Shown: one piece after another, positions 1 through 5,193 of the stretch
Layout: each line of letters begins with the position of its first letter
How positions within the stretch are numbered: the stretch's first letter is position 1
Source: Actinobacteria bacterium RBG_16_64_13
GTDB lineage: Bacteria; Actinomycetota; Thermoleophilia; RBG-16-64-13
Length of the DNA: 7,467 nucleotides
Assembly (NCBI GenBank): GCA_001768675.1
Contig: MELN01000025.1
Span: forward strand, 18,444-25,910
Direction of reading: 5' to 3'
Program-made: the position numbers and the translations under genes
The notes under the pieces: generated by a model
Database searches by the model: none
What the model was told of the DNA's origin: nothing
Seen by the model: the letters and a program-made list of their open reading frames with translations, nothing else

Positions 1-1441
1 GCGACGAGAGCCCAGCTCCGAGAAGAGCCATACCCGCGCCGACCAGCATGGCGATCTGGAACCCGTCCGCAAAAGCCGCGCCGCTACTTGACCCAGCCGA
101 TTCTCCCAGGAATATGATCCGGCCCCCCTCAGCACCAAGACTGCTCGCGGCGATGGCGCCCAGCACCGCGATGGAGATCCCCTGCCCGGTGAAACGCATG
201 GTCGACAGAAACCCCGCGGCAAGACTCAGCTGCGACCGGTCGACGGAGCCCATGACCGCCGACATGTTGGGGGAACTGAAACCGGACATGCCCACTCCGA
301 TGGTCCCCAGGGCGAGCAGCACGCGCCATACCGACGACGAAGCGAACGCGAGCTGCACCATCCCGGCGGCGATCAGCACCATCCCCGCGGTCGCGGGAAC
401 GCGCGACCCTACCCTGCTGTCGGACAGCCGGCCCGAGACGGGGGAGAGCGCGGCCATCAGCACCGGCTGAACGAGCAGCATCAGGCCGGTCTCCTGGGGG
501 GAGCGCCCTTGAGCTATCTCAAGAAAGACCGCCGTAAGTGTGGTCACCCCGAACACCGCTGTGTAATTGAGAAGGGCCGCGGAGTTGCCAAGGGCGAACA
601 CACGGTTCTTCCGGAGCAGGTCGAGATCGAGCATGGGGTCTCTGCGCCGGTCCTCCACCAGCGCGAAAGCCACGAAGAGAAGAACCGCGAGCGCAAGCAG
701 CCCGATAGACCTTGTGCTGCCCCAGCCCCAGAGCGGCGAGAAGGTCAGCGGGATGAAGAGCGAGGCAAGTCCACCGGCCAGCAGCAGGGAGCCCGGCCAA
801 TCAAGAGACCCGGCGGAGGCCGCCGGTGCGGGAACCACCCCCGCGGCCATGCGATCGCGTCTCTCGATGCCGATGAGCCTCCAACAGGCGATGACCGTCA
901 GCGCGGCGATCGGGGCATTGATGAGAAAGATCCACCGCCAACTCGCATGGGCCACGATAAGACCTCCCAGCACAGGTCCGGCGGTCAAGCCCACGTACAC
1001 CGAGGTCAGGTTCAGACCCAGAGCGCGCCCGCGTTCGCCCGGTGGAAACGCGGCGGTCACGATCCCCGAGGCGGTGGCGAACATGAACGCTCCCCCCACC
1101 CCCTGAATGCAGCGGGCCACGATGAGGATCAGACCGCTGGGTGCGAAGGCCGCGAGGATCGACCCGAGTCCGAAGACGACGGTCCCCAGAAGGTAGTACC
1201 GCACCGGTCCCCTGGAGTCGGCCACCCGCCCGGCGGGAATCAGCAGCACGCTCGTGACCAGAAGATAGGCGGCCTGGACCCACAGGCCCTGCGAGTAGCT
1301 CAAATGGAGCTCGCCGCCGACGGAGGGCAACGCCACAGACACTATGCTGGCGTCGAAAGGAGTCATGAAGGTCCCGATGGACACCACGAGCAGCGCGTAC
1401 CAACGGCGGCGCTGCAGTTCCGATGCTTCGTGACCGACCAT
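1..1441 (-). CDS. MFS drug:proton antiporter, DHA2 (EmrB/QacA-like) type; 3' end cut by window edge
   Basis: The product is a proton-driven exporter of the inner membrane. The reverse strand reads open from ATG at 1441 for 480 residues to the window edge. Visible family motifs are the TM1 motif FDASIVSVALP (29-39), motif A GRVADSRGPVRYYL (71-84), the RCIQGVGGAFM segment (110-120) and the antiporter motif C GLTAGPVLGG (151-160) followed by the typical W-R-W-I-F turn. Around 14 hydrophobic segments are seen, as in DHA2 pumps, and the last one (about 461-480) is reached, so probably only a short tail is missing. An in-frame TAG lies about 15 codons upstream and no ATG, GTG or TTG falls between it and 1441, so this is the first possible start. 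It has no Shine-Dalgarno sequence; see the leaderless promoter. It is transcribed divergently from the gene at 1550. The substrate cannot be told from sequence; multidrug or toxic-compound efflux is inferred from the family. Confidence 0.95.
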   Translation of the reverse strand, partial: MVGHEASELQRRRWYALLVVSIGTFMTPFDASIVSVALPSVGGELHLSYSQGLWVQAAYLLVTSVLLIPAGRVADSRGPVRYYLLGTVVFGLGSILAAFAPSGLILIVARCIQGVGGAFMFATASGIVTAAFPPGERGRALGLNLTSVYVGLTAGPVLGGLIVAHASWRWIFLINAPIAALTVIACWRLIGIERRDRMAAGVVPAPAASAGSLDWPGSLLLAGGLASLFIPLTFSPLWGWGSTRSIGLLALAVLLFVAFALVEDRRRDPMLDLDLLRKNRVFALGNSAALLNYTAVFGVTTLTAVFLEIAQGRSPQETGLMLLVQPVLMAALSPVSGRLSDSRVGSRVPATAGMVLIAAGMVQLAFASSSVWRVLLALGTIGVGMSGFSSPNMSAVMGSVDRSQLSLAAGFLSTMRFTGQGISIAVLGAIAASSLGAEGGRIIFLGESAGSSSGAAFADGFQIAMLVGAGMALLGAGLSS

Positions 1442-1447
1442 CGGCCC

Positions 1448-1453
1448 ACTATA
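1448..1453 (-). promoter_or_regulatory. -10 element TATAGT placed for leaderless transcription of the efflux pump
   Basis: On the minus strand TATAGT ends six bases before the A of the pump's ATG (1441). A transcript starting the usual 6-7 bases after a -10 hexamer would therefore begin at the start codon itself. The hexamer also fits the TANNNT form typical of leaderless actinobacterial promoters. No Shine-Dalgarno sequence is present and no convincing -35 box is seen. The position and motif are seen; leaderless initiation is inferred. Confidence 0.5.
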
Positions 1454-1456
1454 GCA

Positions 1457-1480
1457 AGGCGGCGATTGACACCGCCGCCT
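1457..1480. repeat. 8-bp perfect inverted repeat in the divergent promoter region (candidate operator)
   Basis: Arms AGGCGGCG (1457-1464) and CGCCGCCT (1473-1480) are perfect reverse complements separated by 8 bases. The spacer contains the TTGACA -35 box of the plus-strand promoter (1466-1471), and the left arm starts four bases upstream of the minus-strand -10. A dimeric repressor bound here would cover both promoters. Efflux pumps are often controlled by TetR- or MarR-type repressors acting on such palindromes, but no regulator gene is in the window. In GC-rich DNA an 8-bp GC-rich palindrome can also arise by chance; the placement is the main argument. Confidence 0.45.
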
Positions 1481-1493
1481 GCCCGACTATGCT
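1466..1493 (+). promoter_or_regulatory. Sigma-70-type promoter for the 1550-3877 gene
   Basis: A perfect TTGACA (1466-1471) is followed after 16 bases by TATGCT (1488-1493), which matches TATAAT at four of six positions. Transcription would start near 1500 and give a leader of about 50 bases that ends in CGAGGAG (1537-1543), six bases before the ATG at 1550. The promoter probably also serves the di-heme gene at 3951. Confidence 0.6.
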
Positions 1494-1549
1494 GTAGCCA
1501 GGTGCGGTGAGGATGATCCGCCCGATCTTCGCGATCCGAGGAGTGCCGG

Positions 1550-3877
1550 ATGAGAGTAGAGAGATGGTCGCAGCGCCGCGGACTTTTGGCCGGGCGGCCG
1601 GCGCACCGGCCGGCCCGACCCGGGGCCCGTCTGCGGGCGCAGCGCCTTGCCTGCGCCGCCGTGCTGACCGCCACGCTGGCGGTGGCTCTCGTCTTGGTCT
1701 CAGCTGGAACCGCGCGCGCGGCGGACTGGACGGAGGTTCCCTTCCCACCGGCACAGACGGTCTGGGACGTCGCCCAGGACACGGCAGGCAACGTGTGGGT
1801 CACCACCCTCGAAGACGCGGGGACGTTGGGCCACGTGCTGGTTCTGTGGAACGGAGCGGCGGAATGGCAGGACGCCTGCGACGGGCTGGATTGGAGTGCT
1901 TTCCAATGGGACCACGGCCTCATAAGCATGGGTGACAAGCTGTTCCTGGTGGTAACGGGAGGCGCTTGCTACGCCCGCTCCGCCGGAGACACGGTGTGGC
2001 ACCCCATCGGCTCCTCGCTTCCGTTCTACGATATCAGCGAATGGGACGGCTATTTGTGGGGGGGGAGCGGGTATCTGGGAGTGGTCCGGCTGGATCCGGC
2101 TACGGAGCAGACCGAGGCCGTCAACGCCGGCCTGCCGATGGTGGGCGACAACCTGGACAACACAAAGGACTTCTGGGCTCCGAGAGGCAACGGGGACTAC
2201 CTTTACGTCGGGTTCACCGTGACCGACGAAGTGGCGTCGGACCCGACCTTCGGGGGGGTCGGGGTGTATCGGCTGGCACGGGGTAGCGCCACCTGGGAGG
2301 ACACCGGGCTCAAGGTCATGCCGCTGGGGACCGACTTCGGATCCGAGCGAGGGACCGGCGGCTTGGAGTGGGGAGTATGGGGCGTGGCGGTCATGGACGG
2401 GTACGTGCTCGCCGAGATCTCGGCTCCAAGCGAAGCCCTCACAAGCAGGCTCTTCCTTTTCGACGAGCGGGCCGGCACATGGACGACCGTCTCTCTGCCG
2501 TCGGAGCAGCCGGTCTGGTATTACCTCAATTCCGAGGTGAATTGCTTCGCCCGGGACGGGGAGTTCTACTTCCCCGCGGGTCTGGCCGAGGATGGTGCTC
2601 TGTTTGACGTCTTCGCTCCCACATCTCAGTCGTGGCGCCAGGGAGTCCGAGTGTCAGGGACCGCTTGGGCCCCGCTGGGTAACACGGCCCAGGCAGTGGG
2701 CGACGAACTGCTGGTCGGCTCGAGGGCGAGCGACGGGACGGGCGGCACGGGCACCACTGGCGACGGAGCCACCCTGACAACGGAGGCCAGCTTCGTGGAG
2801 TCGGTTCCCCTGCCTACGCAGATCTCCAAGGATCCCGCGGTGATCGGAACCAACTTCGGGCTGGCTTTGCTCTTCGCCTTGGTGTTCGGCTTCACCTCCA
2901 CCCTCTTCAACAGCACTCTCAAATCCAACGGCGATCGGATAGCAAGGGCTTTCTCACCACTCGGTCGCGCAGGGAGAGCGGTCGGAGTAACGGCCGGGCC
3001 TCACCTGCGCCGCTTCGGGAACTGGCTGAGGGCGTTCACCTTCCGTTCCGCCGCGATGAGGCGCGCGACGGCGCGCATGCCACGTCTGAGCAGGAGGTGG
3101 CGAGAGCGGGCCGCCATCGTGCTCGTCGCGGCGCTGATCTACGCCTTCCTCGACCCCACGTTCGGCTTCTCGGGCCACGGTGTCAACATATTCTTCTCGC
3201 TGCTGATTTCGGTGACAATCGTGACTGCAGCCTACGAGGGCACCCAGGCCGTCACCAGCTCCAGGGGCTTCCGCATCCCGGCCGCCCTCAAGCTGTTCCC
3301 AGCCGCCATCGCCATCGCCATCCTTTGTGTTCTCCTCTCGCGTCTCTCCGGGTTCACGCCGGGCTATCTGTACGGCTTTGTGGGAGGGCTGGCCTTCTTG
3401 GGAGCGCAGCAGCCCGACAAACGAAGGCACGGGCGGATCGTGTTGGTGGGAGCCACGTGCCTTCTGGCCGTGAGCATGGCGGCATGGTTCCTGGCCATTC
3501 CCGTCGCCAGGGCTGCCGAGGCCGGTTCCGGGTGGGCCGCGGTGATCCAGAGTATGTGCGCCGCCACCTTCGTGGCCGGGCTCGAAGGGGTGCTGTTCGG
3601 CCTGGTTCCACTGACCTTCCTCGACGGGGGAGCCCTCTTCCATTGGAACAAGGTCCTCTGGGCGAGCCTCTTCGGGGTCGCCACCTTCCTGTTCTGGCAC
3701 GTGCTCCTCAACAAGAACAGCAAGTACGGCGCGGCCTTCGAACAGACCAACACCCAAGTCGTGCTTGCCTTGCTCGGTTTTTGGACGCTGATCACCGTAG
3801 GCACCTTCCTGCTGCTCCGGCAGAAACGACCCGGAACCGCGCCACCCCCGCCGCCACCGCCGGCGCGGTGGTGGTAG
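1550..3877 (+). CDS. Exported propeller-like domain plus polytopic membrane protein (FGLLP-motif type)
   Basis: 775 residues; function unknown. ATG 1550 is chosen because CGAGGAG lies six bases upstream. A long basic N-region leads into a hydrophobic core (about 34-50) and the site ARA|ADW (57), giving a secreted N-terminus. Residues 58-390 look like a beta-propeller: VWDVAQDTAGNVWVTT (71-86) resembles the Reg_prop repeat of hybrid-sensor propellers, and later strands such as DISEWDGYLWGG (161-172) continue the pattern. A Gly/Thr linker (395-410) precedes a first helix (433-452), a strongly basic stretch (457-520, probably cytoplasmic) and about seven further helices to 756. The segment EGVLFGLVPLTFLDG (679-693) resembles, from memory, the signature of actinobacterial FGLLP-motif membrane proteins. 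The tail has seven consecutive prolines and ends ARWW. It likely senses or binds something outside the cell. It is probably cotranscribed with the di-heme gene 73 bp downstream. Confidence 0.85.
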   Translation: MRVERWSQRRGLLAGRPAHRPARPGARLRAQRLACAAVLTATLAVALVLVSAGTARAADWTEVPFPPAQTVWDVAQDTAGNVWVTTLEDAGTLGHVLVLWNGAAEWQDACDGLDWSAFQWDHGLISMGDKLFLVVTGGACYARSAGDTVWHPIGSSLPFYDISEWDGYLWGGSGYLGVVRLDPATEQTEAVNAGLPMVGDNLDNTKDFWAPRGNGDYLYVGFTVTDEVASDPTFGGVGVYRLARGSATWEDTGLKVMPLGTDFGSERGTGGLEWGVWGVAVMDGYVLAEISAPSEALTSRLFLFDERAGTWTTVSLPSEQPVWYYLNSEVNCFARDGEFYFPAGLAEDGALFDVFAPTSQSWRQGVRVSGTAWAPLGNTAQAVGDELLVGSRASDGTGGTGTTGDGATLTTEASFVESVPLPTQISKDPAVIGTNFGLALLFALVFGFTSTLFNSTLKSNGDRIARAFSPLGRAGRAVGVTAGPHLRRFGNWLRAFTFRSAAMRRATARMPRLSRRWRERAAIVLVAALIYAFLDPTFGFSGHGVNIFFSLLISVTIVTAAYEGTQAVTSSRGFRIPAALKLFPAAIAIAILCVLLSRLSGFTPGYLYGFVGGLAFLGAQQPDKRRHGRIVLVGATCLLAVSMAAWFLAIPVARAAEAGSGWAAVIQSMCAATFVAGLEGVLFGLVPLTFLDGGALFHWNKVLWASLFGVATFLFWHVLLNKNSKYGAAFEQTNTQVVLALLGFWTLITVGTFLLLRQKRPGTAPPPPPPPARWW
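2058..2079 (+). repeat. G8 tract and possible G-quadruplex motif inside the propeller-coding region
   Basis: Eight consecutive G (2058-2065) encode W-G-G and are followed by GGG at 2069-2071 and 2077-2079, so four GGG tracts lie within 22 bases. A second tract of seven G lies at 2252-2258 in the same domain, followed at once by TCGGGG. Such homopolymers can slip during replication and shift the frame of a surface protein. In a GC-rich genome they may equally be chance. Confidence 0.3.
3854..3871 (+). repeat. Strong hairpin in the last codons of the polytopic protein gene
   Basis: CCACCGC (3854-3860) and GCGGTGG (3865-3871) form a perfect 7-bp stem with a CGGC loop, ending just before the TAG stop at 3875. 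It lies in the codons for the proline run and the final R-W. No T-tract follows, so it is not a standard intrinsic terminator; it could slow ribosomes or protect the upstream mRNA. Confidence 0.4.
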
Positions 3878-3903
3878 GCTTGTCTCATGCTCACAACAAG
3901 CCT
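3876..3903 (+). repeat. Intergenic hairpin beginning at the stop codon
   Basis: AGGCTTGT (3876-3883) pairs perfectly with ACAAGCCT (3896-3903) around a 12-base loop. The stem starts inside the TAG stop of the upstream gene. There is no T-tract, so termination here would be weak at most. A processing, stability or attenuation element between two cotranscribed genes fits better, but this is inference. Confidence 0.4.
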
Positions 3904-3904
3904 G

Positions 3905-3918
3905 GCCGAAAGTTCGGC
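3905..3918 (+). repeat. Second small intergenic hairpin
   Basis: GCCGAA (3905-3910) and TTCGGC (3913-3918) are perfect complements; in RNA this would be five pairs with an AAGU loop. It stands one base after the preceding hairpin and 15 bases before the AGGAG of the next gene, so the two form a tandem structure in the 73-bp gap. Confidence 0.35.
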
Positions 3919-3950
3919 GACTAGGCGCACACGAGGAGATACCAGGAAGG

Positions 3951-4562
3951 GTGGAGAAACCACTTGCCGGTAGGACCCGGGTTGCATTGCAGGCCGGCCT
4001 GATGGTCCTTGGCCTCGTGATGATCGCCATCCCCCCGCTGGCCATGGCGTTGCAGGGCTTTGCCAAAACGCCCGCTTCATTGACCGTTCTCCGCATGGCC
4101 GCACTCGAGGCGTTCACGCTCGTGGTCGCCGACCTGGTCACCGGCGCCTTCCGCCCTTGGCTCAATCGCGTGTTCAAAGCCCGCAAGGTGCAGCGATTCC
4201 ACACGGTAGTCGCCCTGACCGGCTTCTCCTTGGCCATCGCCCACGGGACCATCGCGTTGATCCAGGGGGTATCCACGTATGTGCAAGCCGCCGTGTGGCT
4301 GGGACCGGTGGTCGTATTCCTGCTCTTCGCGGCCATCCTCACGGCATTGACACGCCGCCGGCTCCGGCGGTCCTGGCGCTGGGTGCACCGCGCGAACTAC
4401 CTGCTCTTCGCGATCGTTCTCGTCCACAGCTTGGTCAACGGGTACAACCTGCAAACACAGGTCTTTCTGAAGGTGATCTTCGGGGTCTACGCCGCGGTGT
4501 TCTTAGCCGGTTTCTACTACCGGCTGAACGCCCTGCTCAAGACCCGACGGCGACCGGCGTAG
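3951..4562 (+). CDS. Stand-alone di-heme membrane protein, ferric reductase-like transmembrane domain
   Basis: 203 residues, six predicted helices (about 12-34, 44-66, 80-104, 113-134, 147-165, 170-190). Two histidine pairs are seen: H84 and H98 in helix 3, H146 and H159 in helix 5. Their spacings (14 and 13 residues) equal those of the heme ligands of human NOX2 (101/115 and 209/222), so two stacked b-hemes carrying electrons across the membrane are expected. No FAD- or NAD-binding domain follows, unlike ferric reductases and NADPH oxidases, so it needs a separate electron donor, as the MsrQ/YedZ group does. No MsrP-like partner is present here. The start is GTG 3951; AGGAG (3934-3938) sits 12 bases upstream, rather far, while AGGAAGG touches the GTG. 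No earlier in-frame start is available nearby. The acceptor and role are unknown. Confidence 0.85.
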   Translation: MEKPLAGRTRVALQAGLMVLGLVMIAIPPLAMALQGFAKTPASLTVLRMAALEAFTLVVADLVTGAFRPWLNRVFKARKVQRFHTVVALTGFSLAIAHGTIALIQGVSTYVQAAVWLGPVVVFLLFAAILTALTRRRLRRSWRWVHRANYLLFAIVLVHSLVNGYNLQTQVFLKVIFGVYAAVFLAGFYYRLNALLKTRRRPA

Positions 4563-4600
4563 ACAGGCGGTGAAGCCGCGGATCCGGGTGGACGGTCTTC

Positions 4601-5086
4601 CTACGCCCGGTTCGCCCCCATGGCCAGACCGCCGGCAGCCAGGAGCATCGCCCCGGGGAAGAGCCAGGTAGGGCCGAGAATGAACCCCACGACGCCACAG
4701 AACAGCAGCAGAAACGCCGCGGCTCCACGCGAGCGGGTCGCCACGATGCCGCCTATTATCCCGAGCAGCCCGAGAACGACCCCGATGATCAGCCCCACCT
4801 CCGGCCTGCCGAGATCGGTCCCTAAGGCCGACCAATTGATATCGTTCGGCATCTTGTAGGTGAGATACGGGGCCAGCCCTCCCCATATGACGCCCAAGAT
4901 CCCACCGGCGACGCCCAGCCCCTGTGCCGCGCGTGCGACTCCTCCGGCCGGTTGGCCGACTCCCCTCTGCTGAGCCATCGGGCCGTACCCTGGTTGGCGT
5001 GCTCCCACGACCATGTCGGCCCCGCAGTTCGCGCAGAAGCGTATCCCGTCGATGTTCTGAGCGCCGCACATCTTGCAGAATGCCAT
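4601..5086 (-). CDS. Zinc-ribbon protein with four transmembrane helices
   Basis: 161 residues. The N-terminus is a compact zinc ribbon with C4, C7, C18 and C21 (CxxC-x10-CxxC; the sequence reads FCKMCGAQ then FCANCGAD). A Gly/Gln/Pro-rich linker (28-52) leads to four hydrophobic segments at about 57-75, 97-116, 122-138 and 141-157, rich in Gly, Ile, Val and Leu. This ribbon-plus-hydrophobic-bundle layout is common in small uncharacterised bacterial membrane proteins; a specific function is not known. The start ATG 5086 is backed by GGAGG (5095-5091) four bases upstream. The loop between helices 1 and 2 (about 76-96) carries most of the polar residues outside the ribbon. It faces the di-heme gene convergently across 38 bp, and lies 107 bp downstream of the SLH-protein gene on the same strand, with its own likely promoter. 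Confidence 0.85.
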   Translation of the reverse strand: MAFCKMCGAQNIDGIRFCANCGADMVVGARQPGYGPMAQQRGVGQPAGGVARAAQGLGVAGGILGVIWGGLAPYLTYKMPNDINWSALGTDLGRPEVGLIIGVVLGLLGIIGGIVATRSRGAAAFLLLFCGVVGFILGPTWLFPGAMLLAAGGLAMGANRA

Positions 5087-5128
5087 GGCCCCTCCATATC
5101 ACCCGTGTGCCGGACACTTACCGATTCC

Positions 5129-5157
5129 AACATACCGCCCCGCGCCATGCGTAACAA
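5129..5157 (-). promoter_or_regulatory. Likely promoter of the zinc-ribbon gene
   Basis: On the minus strand TTGTTA (5157-5152) and TATGTT (5134-5129) are separated by 17 bases; each matches the sigma-70 consensus at four of six positions. Transcription would start near 5122, leaving a leader of about 35 bases with GGAGG before the ATG. The gene can therefore be read independently of the upstream SLH-protein gene, although read-through is not excluded. Confidence 0.4.
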
Positions 5158-5193
5158 CGGGCGCGAGGCTTCGGCTCGGTCGGGGTAGACCCC

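Noticed and set aside
509..1510. 333-codon open frame on the plus strand
   Set aside because: Antisense to the efflux pump; the product is charged, repetitive in composition and has no domain.
1550..1720. Twin-arginine (Tat) signal on the 775-residue protein
   Set aside because: S-Q-R-R-G-L-L has two arginines but is separated from the hydrophobic core by over 20 residues and lacks the full motif; a Sec-type signal with a long N-region fits better.
1507..1935. Possible upstream overlapping gene starting with GTG before the 775-residue protein
   Set aside because: A GGTGAGG lies near its start, but most of it is out of frame within the signal peptide and propeller region and its product looks like a frame shadow.
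2954..4342. 462-codon open frame on the minus strand
   Set aside because: It lies antisense to the membrane half of the 775-residue protein and to the di-heme protein, both of which have clear helices and motifs. Its own product has no recognisable domain and a low-complexity Arg/Gly/Ala-rich makeup typical of shadows in GC-rich DNA.
3951..4562. Naming the di-heme protein MsrQ
   Set aside because: The fold class is shared, but no MsrP (molybdopterin methionine sulfoxide reductase) is next to it, and the family is too broad to name the gene from the histidines alone.
4563..4600. Bidirectional terminator between the convergent genes
   Set aside because: Only a 4-bp stem (GCGG/CCGC) and a short palindrome CGGATCCG are seen, with no T-tract on either strand.
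5182..5193. GGGG-TAGA-CCCC hairpin just after the SLH-protein stop as a terminator
   Set aside because: The stem is four to five pairs with a tiny loop and no T-tract follows on the minus strand.
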